Position numbers and translations under genes: made by a program. From positions 1 to 15,883 of the forward strand of contig CAYWMD010000094.1 in the NCBI GenBank assembly GCA_964458575.1: a DNA stretch of 15,883 nt, given 5' to 3'. This document shows positions 1-6,908 of the stretch, piece after piece. This DNA is from CAYWMD01 sp964458575. Lineage in GTDB: Bacteria; Verrucomicrobiota; Verrucomicrobiia; Limisphaerales; JADLHS01. The first letter of the stretch is position 1; the number at the start of each line of letters is the position of its first letter. Below the pieces are notes generated by a model that searched no databases, was not told the DNA's origin, and worked only from the letters and a program-made list of their open reading frames with translations.

Positions 1-36
1 GTTCCCTCTCCCAGCGGGAGAGGGTCAGGGTGAGGA
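1..36. repeat. REP-like hairpin repeat, family C, copy 1
   Basis: A perfect 9-bp stem (CCCTCTCCC / GGGAGAGGG) closes over the loop AGC. It is flanked by GTT on the left and TCAGGGTGAGG on the right. The same flanks and stem recur at 5699-5738, and in inverted orientation at 5578-5617. It lies just upstream of the shell-protein gene and may be cut by the window edge. It could be a REP/BIME-type extragenic palindrome. It is unlikely to be a terminator, because no T-run follows the stem. Confidence 0.75.
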
Positions 37-109
37 CGCCTCGAATGTCTGGAACTCATCGCCGCGGCGCAACCAGTGTCCTGTTCAAACCGTTTTTACA
101 TTTTGATTT

Positions 110-661
110 ATGCCAGATAAATCCATCGGACTGATTGAACTGTCGAGCGTGGCGTCGGGCTTCGAGGTGGCCGACACGATGCTCAAGGCCGGCAACGTGC
201 GCCTGCTGCTCTCGCGCTCGATTTGCTCCGGCAAATACATGGTGCTCATCGGCGGTGAAACGGCTGCCGTGGAAGCCGCCGTGCAAGCTGGCGCAGAAGC
301 GGCCAACGGCTGTTTGATTGACAGCTTCACCATCGCCAACGTGCATCCGGATGTGTTCGTCGCCCTTGGTCGCACCCAACCGGTCGAACCCAACGGCGCG
401 CTGGGAGTTTTGGAATCGTTCAACGTCGCCACACTCATCCAGGCTGCCGACGCCTCGGCGAAGGCCGCCGCGGTTCAACTGCTCGAAGTCCGCCTCGCCA
501 TGGCGCTGGGTGGAAAAGCGTTTTGCACGATGACCGGCGACGTGGGGTCCGTGCAAGCCGCCGTGGCCGCTGGTCGGGCGGTGATTGCTGAAGCCGGCGT
601 GCTGGTGAACGCCATCGTGATTTCGCGCCCGCACCCGGACGTTTATCGCGAGGTGGTTTGA
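110..661 (+). CDS. PduT-like tandem-domain (BMC-T) bacterial microcompartment shell protein
   Basis: This 183-residue protein has two BMC domains in tandem, about residues 5-88 and 95-180. It would form a trimeric pseudo-hexameric tile in the shell of a protein-bound organelle. Both halves start with the family signature (IGLIELSSVASG; ALGVLESFNVAT), and each has the pore-side Gly-rich turn (CSGKYMVLIGG; LGGKAFC). The stretch SRSICSGK around Cys39 matches SKTICPGK of PduT, where the equivalent Cys38 of three subunits binds a 4Fe-4S cluster in the central pore. By analogy this tile could carry electrons or a cluster across the shell; that role is inferred. The ATG at 110 leads straight into the first BMC strand, which supports the start; no Shine-Dalgarno sequence is visible. 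The other shell and enzyme genes expected of such a locus are not in the window and would lie upstream if present. Confidence 0.9.
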   Translation: MPDKSIGLIELSSVASGFEVADTMLKAGNVRLLLSRSICSGKYMVLIGGETAAVEAAVQAGAEAANGCLIDSFTIANVHPDVFVALGRTQPVEPNGALGVLESFNVATLIQAADASAKAAAVQLLEVRLAMALGGKAFCTMTGDVGSVQAAVAAGRAVIAEAGVLVNAIVISRPHPDVYREVV

Positions 662-662
662 A

Positions 663-796
663 CGTAGGACAGGCGTCGCGCCTGTCTCCATCTTGAATCC
701 GGTGGGACAAATCGGGACTCGATTCGTGTTCGCCCCAGACTCGTCAACAGGACTGCAAGCGACGAAGTTAGAGACAGGCGTGACGCCTGTCCTACG
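663..796. repeat. 134-bp element with 26-bp inverted terminal hairpins (REP pair, family A)
   Basis: The left end (663-688) and the reverse complement of the right end (771-796) match over 26 bp with one mismatch. Both begin CGTAGGACAGGCGTC. Each end is itself a hairpin with an 8-bp stem (GACAGGCG / CGCCTGTC) and a 3-nt loop: TCG at 676-678 and TGA at 781-783. The 82 bp between them show no gene. The element fills nearly all the space between the shell gene and the lyase gene. It resembles a BIME or a small non-autonomous element. No target-site duplication is evident. Confidence 0.85.
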
Positions 797-806
797 CTTT
801 GTTGCC

Positions 807-2810
807 GTGCTTTTGCGCGTGTTGTTTCTCTCCGTGATCGGTTTCGGCTCAGAACTCGGAGCTTCGGCATCGAACGGCCATCCCTTTCTCTTCATCACGC
901 AAGCGGACATCGATCGCGCTCGCGACGGCGTGAAGCACAACAAAGCCTTCGCCCAACTCGCGCGCGAACTCATCGCCCGCGCCACGACGAATCAAATCGA
1001 GAACCTCCCGCCCCTGGAAACGAATTGGTGGCAAACGGCCAGCTTGAAATCCTGGCGCGATACCTACCCGGAGATTTTTCATCACACGTGGGTCCAGCCA
1101 TTGAAATGGGCGAGCCTCGCCCGGGATTGCGCGCGAGCCAGTTTGATTTCGCCGTCGCCCGAACTGGCGGCCAAGGGCAGGCGCGTCCTGCTTGCGCTGT
1201 CCGATTACACCTTCGCGTTCGAGCATTACGACGTGGGCATGAATTACACGATCTGGATGACAGCAGCGCTGGATGCTTACGACATTCTCCACGGGCAATT
1301 CGACACCGCCGAGCGAGCGCGGTTGGATGCATTTTGCGAACACTACCTCGCCGCGCTGCGCAAGAATGACGATTATTGGATCGAGCACGAGCCGGGCGGA
1401 AAGCTGAACAACCATTACGCCTGGCACAAACTGGGCCTCGCCATGATGGGCGTGTTTTACGACCGATCCGAACTGGTGGATCGGGCATTGCGCGGGCCGA
1501 AGGGCGTCGAATACATGCTTGCCAATGGCTTCAAGGACGACGGCCTCTGGCTCGAAGGCTCAATCCCGTATCAGTTCGCCGAAACCACGCCGCTGCTGCT
1601 CCTCGCGCAAATGCTGGAGAACGCGCGCTGGCCGGAGAGCTTATTCAACTACCGTACGGCCAACGGACGGACCCTGAAGCAGTCCTACGACGCGCTCATT
1701 CCGTTGCTGTTTCCCGACCGAACGTTGCCGACGATTGGTGATTGCTACGCGCGCCGTCCGCACATCGGCGAGAACCCGGATTGGGAAATCTTGTTTCGCC
1801 AATATCGCGAGCCGGCTTACGCGTGGCTGATCACGGACAGTGGCAAGCGAACCGCACAGGCGTTGTTCAGCGGCGTGCCGGATTTAGCCCGCGGGGTCGC
1901 GCCTGCGCAAACCAGCAAACTGTGGCCGGAGATGGGCTACGTGGCGTTGCGTTCGAGCGAGGGGAAGAATTATTGGTCTGGCAAGGGTTGGAGTGTGTTC
2001 GCCACTTTTTCGGGCCAGCCAGTCCACGAGAACGCCGACAAACTCTCAATCATCCTTTTTGCCGACGGCCATCTCTGGCTGCCGGATTGCGAGGCCAAAA
2101 CCTCGGCGGAACATGCCTTCTCCTCGCTCACGCAAGGGCAATTGAACCGTTCGACGGTCTGCCACAACACCCTGATCGTGGACGATCGCAGCCAGCGTTC
2201 GCCGGGCGCACGGCTGGATCTGATTGAATTCACCAACGCTCCCGGCTTGAAGCGCGTGACGATGGCGGATTTGCACAACCGGCTTTATGAAGGCGTCCGC
2301 CAGGCTCGCACGGTCATCGTCACACCGGACTACGTGCTCGATTTCTTCCAAGTTGCCAGCGACGCGCCACACGATTTCGCGTGGCTGACGCACGTGGACG
2401 GTCGGCGCGTCGCGGGTTCAGTTGAGGCGACAACGCCTTTCAAACTGCCGAATGATGCGCCGTGGTCTTATCTGCGCGATCCGCGAGGCGCCGGTCGCAC
2501 CAACAACTTCTGGGAAACTTTCACTGACGGGAAGCATCGCCTGCAACTGGACGTGTTGACGGACGGACCGGCGGACATTGTCCATTGCGGTTTTCCGCCC
2601 GACGACAGTGCGTCTCCCGAAACCATCCCGATGCGGATCGTTCAACGAAACGGGAGGAACGCCTGGTTTCTGGCGATATACCGGGTTGGCAAACAGCCTG
2701 CAAAATCTTTGAGTCCGACCGTCGAGAATCGCCCGGATGGGAAGTTTGAAATCTCGGCAAAGGTCGGAAGGAAGATCGTCCGGCATGAGGTGGCCAAGGT
2801 GGCCAAGTAA
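807..2810 (+). CDS. Secreted heparinase II/III-like polysaccharide lyase
   Basis: The likely product has 667 residues: a signal peptide, an alpha/alpha-toroid domain and a heparinase II/III-like beta-sandwich domain. Such lyases cleave uronate-containing polysaccharides by beta-elimination, usually outside the cytoplasm. Residues 1-21 form a hydrophobic segment ending in GASA, a plausible signal-peptidase site. In the helical domain the motif KLNNHYAWHKLG holds an Asn-His pair (202-203), like the catalytic pair of PL17-type lyases, and GSIPYQF supplies a candidate Tyr255. In the C-terminal domain GQPVHENADKLSIILFADG (His407, Asp411) and TVCHNTLIVDD (His453) match the family's metal and catalytic region. 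The frame stays open up to an ATG at 693, but codons before about 796 merely translate the family A repeat, so I prefer the GTG at 807. GTG 780 or 819 and ATG 693 are alternatives. None has a clear ribosome-binding site. The substrate is unknown. It ends 5 bp from the convergent mazG. Confidence 0.82.
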   Translation: MLLRVLFLSVIGFGSELGASASNGHPFLFITQADIDRARDGVKHNKAFAQLARELIARATTNQIENLPPLETNWWQTASLKSWRDTYPEIFHHTWVQPLKWASLARDCARASLISPSPELAAKGRRVLLALSDYTFAFEHYDVGMNYTIWMTAALDAYDILHGQFDTAERARLDAFCEHYLAALRKNDDYWIEHEPGGKLNNHYAWHKLGLAMMGVFYDRSELVDRALRGPKGVEYMLANGFKDDGLWLEGSIPYQFAETTPLLLLAQMLENARWPESLFNYRTANGRTLKQSYDALIPLLFPDRTLPTIGDCYARRPHIGENPDWEILFRQYREPAYAWLITDSGKRTAQALFSGVPDLARGVAPAQTSKLWPEMGYVALRSSEGKNYWSGKGWSVFATFSGQPVHENADKLSIILFADGHLWLPDCEAKTSAEHAFSSLTQGQLNRSTVCHNTLIVDDRSQRSPGARLDLIEFTNAPGLKRVTMADLHNRLYEGVRQARTVIVTPDYVLDFFQVASDAPHDFAWLTHVDGRRVAGSVEATTPFKLPNDAPWSYLRDPRGAGRTNNFWETFTDGKHRLQLDVLTDGPADIVHCGFPPDDSASPETIPMRIVQRNGRNAWFLAIYRVGKQPAKSLSPTVENRPDGKFEISAKVGRKIVRHEVAKVAK

Positions 2811-2815
2811 GCCGG

Positions 2816-3535
2816 CTACCGACTCTCGCGCCGCCGGAGTTCGGTTTCGCGCCGCTTGATTTCGTCGCAGAGCAATTCCTCGGCGGACCAACCATGCGCT
2901 TGCGCCTGCTGTGCGAGGGCAAAAAGGCCTTGAGCAATCGCAGATTTACTGCTGCGCGCTTGGTAGGGACGCGTTCCACCCGCGTCCCTCTTTTTTCGAG
3001 AAGTTTGGGACGCGGTGGAGCGCGTCCCTGCCGGATTAAGCAATCCAGCCTTCCGTGCTTTCTTCACCAGCTTCTCTGCCCGCAGCAAGGCCGGCAGATG
3101 TTTTGGAATGCCGTCGAGCATTGAATGGCGCGCGTGTTTCGTGCCGTGCTTCTCCGCCTTCTTGATCTTTTCCCAATTGGCCCAGACCTGGTCCACATCC
3201 TTGACTTTCACTTTGCCGAAGACATGCGGATGACGGCGGATGAGCTTGTCCACCAGCACACGGCAAACTTTTTCAAAATCGAACGCGCCGCGCTCTCGCG
3301 CCAACTGGCAGTGGAAAACGACCTGTAGCAACAAGTCGCCAAGCTCCTCGGCCATCTCGTGGTCGTCGCCAGCTTCGATGGCGTCAATCAGCTCATAGAC
3401 TTCCTCAATTGCATGGCGGCGCAGCGTCATGTGCGATTGCTCGCGGTCCCAAGGGCAGCCCTTGGGCGAGCGGAGCTTCGCCATGACGCACAACAAATCT
3501 CCGATAGCGCGACGTTTCATTTCAGGTATTGGCAT
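2816..3535 (-). CDS. mazG: MazG-family nucleotide pyrophosphohydrolase with an in-frame repeat insertion
   Basis: This 239-residue cytoplasmic enzyme should hydrolyse (d)NTPs to monophosphates and pyrophosphate, giving a house-cleaning or stress function. The N-terminal MazG domain is intact. GCPWDREQ (26-33) is followed by the metal-binding helices AIEEVYELIDAI (Glu44, Glu45, Glu48) and EELGDLLLQVVFH (Glu63, Glu64, Asp67), and then by the conserved segments LIRRHPHVFG and SMLDGIPKHLPALLRAEKL. E. coli MazG has a second full domain. Here the part after residue 166 is short, and residues about 168-192 are encoded by a hairpin-pair repeat at 2962-3032. The reading frame then resumes with helical sequence (AIAQGLFALAQQAQ ... 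GWSAEELL) that resembles a normal MazG tail. The first ATG overlaps the end of the M28 gene by 14 bp; the next Met (codon 6, at 3520) is an alternative start. It is the last gene of the proB-M28-mazG cluster. Confidence 0.9.
   Translation of the reverse strand: MPIPEMKRRAIGDLLCVMAKLRSPKGCPWDREQSHMTLRRHAIEEVYELIDAIEAGDDHEMAEELGDLLLQVVFHCQLARERGAFDFEKVCRVLVDKLIRRHPHVFGKVKVKDVDQVWANWEKIKKAEKHGTKHARHSMLDGIPKHLPALLRAEKLVKKARKAGLLNPAGTRSTASQTSRKKRDAGGTRPYQARSSKSAIAQGLFALAQQAQAHGWSAEELLCDEIKRRETELRRRESR
2962..3032. repeat. Inverted hairpin pair (REP family B) inside the mazG coding region
   Basis: The left hairpin has a perfect 9-bp stem (AGGGACGCG 2965-2973 / CGCGTCCCT 2981-2989). The right hairpin has an 8-bp stem (GGGACGCG 3007-3014 / CGCGTCCC 3021-3028). 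The left arm and the reverse complement of the right arm match over about 26 bp, with two mismatches and one indel. The sequence differs from family A (ACAGGCG) and family C (CCCTCTCCC). It lies in frame within mazG and so is translated, which is unusual for an extragenic palindrome. Confidence 0.8.
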
Positions 3536-4424
3536 TCATAGCAGTCGCGATCAACAGTTGAGTCACTTGTCGAAGAAATGCGTAATTCAAGGTTGATGGC
3601 ACGTCAGAATCCCTGTGGTAATGTGGGTTTCGAAATTCCGAAGTGTCGGTCCACATTACGGATGGGATTCCATGCTTCCAAAACGGCGCGTGATCGCTGC
3701 GCAGCAGAACGGGAAGATATTTTTCAAAGCCGAGCAGCACGTGCAGGCCAAACGTCGGAAAATCTGGCAGATAGGATTTGGCCTGCTGCAAAACCTCGTT
3801 CATTTTCGAAGCGGAAACACGATTTGCCAACAGTCCGAGGAAATTGCCTGTTGTGGGTATTTGAATCGGCAGCCCGGCTGGTGTGGTTTGCGAGCCGGGC
3901 TGTTCGGTGGCAAAACCGACCATCTCCAGGACGTGTGCGCAGTCAATTTCTTCGCGCTCCTGCTGTTTGAGATGTTCAACATAATCCAGGCTTCCCAATA
4001 GTCCGTCCTCTTCCCGATTAAATGAAACGAACATGACCGGTTTCACCGGTTTGACTTTGGCCAGAACTTTTGCGCAGCCAAGCATCGCGGCAACTGCGCT
4101 GGCGTTGTCATCGGCGCCTGGAGTAAACGGAGTGCTGTCGAAATGGGCCGCGATGAGTCGCCTCCTGCCCGTCACACCGGCCGGTCGGGCAACGACATTG
4201 TAAAACTGACCCTGGAATTGAACTTCGTAGCCCCAGTCCTTGAATCGTCTTGCAATCATTTCAGCGATGTGACGATTTGCCTTTGGCTGTCCGACGTAGT
4301 GACGAGGCACGGAAAGTAACTCCACCCAGTTCTTGAGTTCGTCCTCGGACACCGACGCCATCAACTCAACCACCGTTGGATGTTGCGCAACAGGCTTGGC
4401 CTTGGCAGCGTCGCGAACGAGCAT
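3522..4424 (-). CDS. M28-family zinc aminopeptidase-like protein, no signal peptide
   Basis: This 300-residue protein is a likely metallo-aminopeptidase with two zinc ions, or a glutaminyl-cyclase-like member of the same fold. The ligand set can be followed in order: His94 and Asp96 in AAHFDST, Asp105 in PGADDNASAVAAML, the catalytic/ligand pair Glu138-Glu139 in NREEDGLLGS, Glu167 in VLEMVGF, and His270 in NPHYHRDSD. The spacing is normal for M28, so it should be active. There is no hydrophobic N-terminus, so it is predicted to be cytoplasmic, whereas many bacterial M28 enzymes are exported. The ATG at 4424 lies 3 bp after the proB stop, and the 3' end overlaps the mazG start by 14 bp, which implies co-transcription and coupled translation. 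The exact peptide substrate cannot be read from the sequence. Confidence 0.88.
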   Translation of the reverse strand: MLVRDAAKAKPVAQHPTVVELMASVSEDELKNWVELLSVPRHYVGQPKANRHIAEMIARRFKDWGYEVQFQGQFYNVVARPAGVTGRRRLIAAHFDSTPFTPGADDNASAVAAMLGCAKVLAKVKPVKPVMFVSFNREEDGLLGSLDYVEHLKQQEREEIDCAHVLEMVGFATEQPGSQTTPAGLPIQIPTTGNFLGLLANRVSASKMNEVLQQAKSYLPDFPTFGLHVLLGFEKYLPVLLRSDHAPFWKHGIPSVMWTDTSEFRNPHYHRDSDVPSTLNYAFLRQVTQLLIATAMNANT

Positions 4425-4427
4425 AGG

Positions 4428-5504
4428 CTAGAGCACCACGAGATCATCCCGGTGCACGAGTTCCACGCGTGCCAGTTTGCGGTCCCGCACCTCGGGCGCA
4501 CCAAACTTCGCGATGCCCCGGGCAAATTCGGTTCCGTTCAGGTCGCAAATGCGCACCACATCGCCGGCAGCAAAATCCCCTTCGCAACGCGCGACGCCCG
4601 GGGGCAGCAGGCTTTTGCCTTTCTCGCGCAGTGCCACCTTCGCGCCCTCGTCCACAAACAACCCGCCCTTGGGCCGGTGAAAGAACGCAATCCACCGCTT
4701 GCGGCCCTGGAGCCTGGCGGGTTGCGGAACAAACAGGGTGCCTTCGTCGTCGCCCGCCATCACCGCGGCGAGCACGTTTTTCTTTTTGCCGGACGCAATG
4801 ACCAGAGGAATCCCGGAGCGCACCACGATTTTTGCCGCTTCGATCTTCGACTTCATCCCGCCCACGGCGGTGGGGCTGTCGGTGCCGCCGGCCAGTGTTT
4901 CGAGCGTCGCATCAATTGTTTCGATCAGCGGAAGCGTGCGCGGGTTGGCCTTGCCGAAGTTTTCAATTACGCCATCCACGGTGGTCAGAATCACCAGCAA
5001 ATCCGCGGGCAGCAATGATGCGACGAGCGCCGAAAGTTTGTCGTTGTCGCCGAATTTGATTTCCGTGAACGAGATGGCGTCGTTCTCGTTGATGATGGGC
5101 ACGACGCCGCGCCCGAGCAATGTGACCAGAGTGTTACGCGCGTTGAGATGGCGCTCGTGATGTTGCAGGTCTTCGTGCGTGAGCAGAACCTGCGCGACGC
5201 TCAAGTTGTGGCGCGCAAACAAATCCGCGTAGATCGCCATCAACCGTGACTGGCCGACGGCGGCACAGGCCTGGAGTTCCGCGAGTTCGTTCGGACGTTT
5301 CTCGTAACCGAGCGCACCCATGCCCGCGCCGACCGCACCGGACGTGACCAAAACCACTTCGCGGCCCGCCTTGCGTTGCTCGGCCATTTGCGCGACCAGT
5401 TGCGCCAATTGGGCAGGGTCGGGCTGCTTTCGGCTATCCGTCAGCACGCCCGTTCCCAGCTTCACCACGATGCGCGTGATGTCTTTGAGCAAGTTGCTTC
5501 GCAC
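4428..5504 (-). CDS. proB: Glutamate 5-kinase with C-terminal PUA domain
   Basis: The product has 358 residues from the GTG at 5504; E. coli ProB has 367. It phosphorylates L-glutamate at the gamma carboxyl group, the first step of proline synthesis. Amino-acid-kinase motifs appear in order: VVKLGTG (13-19), VTSGAVGAGMG (53-63), PIINENDAIS (136-145), FGDNDKLSA (151-159), LLVILTTVDG and the nucleotide-site loop AVGGMKSKIEAA (213-224). A PUA domain follows from about residue 268 to 353 (RKRWIAFFHRPKG ... GDVVRI ... RGIAKF), as in feedback-regulated ProB. The frame remains open to a GTG at 5585, but the extra 27 residues are not ProB-like and start inside the family C repeat. The usual partner proA is not adjacent. 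The gene heads the leftward cluster proB-M28-mazG. Confidence 0.95.
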   Translation of the reverse strand: MRSNLLKDITRIVVKLGTGVLTDSRKQPDPAQLAQLVAQMAEQRKAGREVVLVTSGAVGAGMGALGYEKRPNELAELQACAAVGQSRLMAIYADLFARHNLSVAQVLLTHEDLQHHERHLNARNTLVTLLGRGVVPIINENDAISFTEIKFGDNDKLSALVASLLPADLLVILTTVDGVIENFGKANPRTLPLIETIDATLETLAGGTDSPTAVGGMKSKIEAAKIVVRSGIPLVIASGKKKNVLAAVMAGDDEGTLFVPQPARLQGRKRWIAFFHRPKGGLFVDEGAKVALREKGKSLLPPGVARCEGDFAAGDVVRICDLNGTEFARGIAKFGAPEVRDRKLARVELVHRDDLVVL

Positions 5505-5577
5505 GTGGGATTGGTAACAAATCAAAACAGGAGTGTCGAGTGACGTATGGCCTAGCCGAGGGGGTTGGAAGGACGCC

Positions 5578-5617
5578 ACCCTCACCCCAGCCCTCTCCCA
5601 TCCGATGGGAGAGGGAG
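5578..5617. repeat. REP-like hairpin repeat, family C, copy 2 (inverted)
   Basis: A 25-bp perfect palindrome around a central C (12-bp arms CCCTCTCCCATC / GATGGGAGAGGG) lies at 5591-5615. It is preceded by ACCCTCACCCCAG. Relative to copies 1 and 3 the flank is on the other side, so this copy is in the opposite orientation. It lies upstream of proB. Confidence 0.8.
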
Positions 5618-5698
5618 AATCTTCCGCCGCTGGCTTGAAAAGACGGGAGGCGGAGACAATCGGACCGTCTTTGGCAAAACAAGATACAGCCGATCGCC

Positions 5699-5738
5699 GT
5701 TCCCTCTCCCATCGGATGGGAGAGGGTCAGGGTGAGGG
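5699..5738. repeat. REP-like hairpin repeat, family C, copy 3
   Basis: A 25-bp palindrome around a central G (12-bp arms CCCTCTCCCATC / GATGGGAGAGGG) lies at 5702-5726. It is followed by TCAGGGTGAGGG, the same flank as copy 1. Together with copy 2 it makes an inverted pair about 160 bp long in the divergent region between proB and the M42 gene. This is the layout of a BIME. The 80 bp between the two hairpins hold no recognisable gene. Confidence 0.82.
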
Positions 5739-5794
5739 CCCTCTGCAAGCGGCAAAGGCTCGACTCCCGGCCTTCGGCTTTTTAGTCTCCCCTC

Positions 5795-6865
5795 ATGCGC
5801 GAAGAATCTCTTAACTTTCTCCGAACCCTTGTCAACACACCCAGCCCCGTCGGTCACGAAACCCGCGGGCAGCGCGTCTGGCTCGATTACGCGAAACAGT
5901 TTGCTGATGAAACTTTCTCCGATGCCTACGGCAATTGCGTCGCCGTGCTGAACAAGGGCGGTTCGCCGCGCTTGATGCTGGCCGGTCACGCGGACGAAAT
6001 CGCCATGGCCGTGAACTATATTGACGACAGCGGTTTCATTTACGTCCGCCGCATGGGCGGCGTGGACGCCGCCATCACCAAAGCTCAACGCGTCACGATT
6101 CACACCAAACGCGGGCCGGTCAAAGGCGTGGTGGGCAACGTCGCGCCGCACCTGACGAAACAGGAAGGCGACCCGAAGCCGCCGAAAATCCACGAAATCT
6201 TCATCGACATCGGCGCCGGCAAACGCAATGAAGCAGAAAAGCTCGTGCACATCGGCGATCCGATCACGCTGGTGGATGAGTTCGACATTTTGCGCGGCGA
6301 CCTGGCAGTGGCGCGGGCGTTTGATAACCGCATCGGCACGTTCGCGGTGGCGGAAACATTGCGGCTGTTGAAGGAGTCAAAAGGCAAATTGCACGCGGAA
6401 GTTTGCGCCGTGTCCAATGTGCAGGAGGAAGTCGGCCTGCTCGGCGCGCGGCAGATTGCGTATTCGCTCAAGCCCGACGTGGCGTTGGTGGTGGACGTGA
6501 CCCATGCGACGGATTACCCGACCGTGAGCAAAGCCCAGCACGGCGACACCCGCATTGGCAAAGGCCCGGCGATCACGCACGGCGGCTGTAATCATCCGGA
6601 GGTGGTGGCGCGAATCGAATCCGTGGCGAAGGCGAAGAAGATTTCCCTGCAACACGAGGCGATGTCTGCCACAAGCGGCACGGACACGGACGTGATTTTC
6701 TGGACGCGCGGCGGCATCGCCAGTGCGCTCATCAGTCTGCCCAACCGCTACATGCATTCGCCGGTCGAGGTCGTCAGTCTGAAGGACCTCGAGCAAATTC
6801 CCCAGTTGCTCGCCGCCTTCGCGCTCTCACTAAAGAAGGGCGAGCAGTTCAAGGTGAAGATTTAG
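5795..6865 (+). CDS. M42-family metallo-aminopeptidase (tetrahedral aminopeptidase / FrvX-like)
   Basis: This 356-residue protein is of normal length for the family. M42 enzymes are cytoplasmic, usually dodecameric, two-metal aminopeptidases that trim peptides released by proteases; some members were named endoglucanase or FrvX. The metal and catalytic residues are all present: His65 and Asp67 in AGHADEIAMAV, Asp177 in ARAFDNRIG, Glu211-Glu212 in NVQEEVGLLGA, Asp234 in LVVDVTH, and His321 in RYMHSPVEVV. SGTDTDVIFW near the C-terminus is also typical. The ATG at 5795 begins a helix typical of the family (ESLNFLRTLVNTPSPVGHE), which supports the start; no Shine-Dalgarno sequence is visible. It is divergent from proB and sits 43 bp before the giant Ig/SBBP gene on the same strand, so those two may share transcripts. 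Confidence 0.92.
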   Translation: MREESLNFLRTLVNTPSPVGHETRGQRVWLDYAKQFADETFSDAYGNCVAVLNKGGSPRLMLAGHADEIAMAVNYIDDSGFIYVRRMGGVDAAITKAQRVTIHTKRGPVKGVVGNVAPHLTKQEGDPKPPKIHEIFIDIGAGKRNEAEKLVHIGDPITLVDEFDILRGDLAVARAFDNRIGTFAVAETLRLLKESKGKLHAEVCAVSNVQEEVGLLGARQIAYSLKPDVALVVDVTHATDYPTVSKAQHGDTRIGKGPAITHGGCNHPEVVARIESVAKAKKISLQHEAMSATSGTDTDVIFWTRGGIASALISLPNRYMHSPVEVVSLKDLEQIPQLLAAFALSLKKGEQFKVKI

Positions 6866-6908
6866 GGGATTGAATTCTTACGTTTAGCCCGTTAAGGTTC
6901 GCGACCAG

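Noticed and set aside
663..796. Paired palindromes considered as a short CRISPR or rho-independent terminators.
   Set aside because: There are only two copies, inverted rather than direct, with no spacers and no T-run after the stems.
56..985. Long - strand frame covering the shell gene and repeat A.
   Set aside because: It is antisense to a confident BMC-T gene and runs through the repeat (TGVTPV / TGATPV peptides); it shows no domain.
5505..5545. Promoter for proB (TCGACA, 17 bp, TACCAA on the - strand).
   Set aside because: The -10 half matches only three of six positions and the site is too close to the start; not strong enough to list.
5768..5790. Terminator-like GGCCTTCGGCTTTTT just before the M42 gene.
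   Set aside because: The stem is only 3-5 bp and lies immediately upstream of the start codon, so a terminator there makes little sense.
5533..5814. Open frame across the proB / M42 spacer (+), and - strand frames 5434-5748 and 5582-6250.
   Set aside because: Their sequence is largely translated hairpin repeat (LSHPMGEG-type peptides) or antisense to the M42 gene.
6869..6900. Promoter before the giant gene (TTGAAT, 17 bp, TAAGGT).
   Set aside because: The -10 match is poor; read-through from the M42 gene 43 bp upstream is equally possible.
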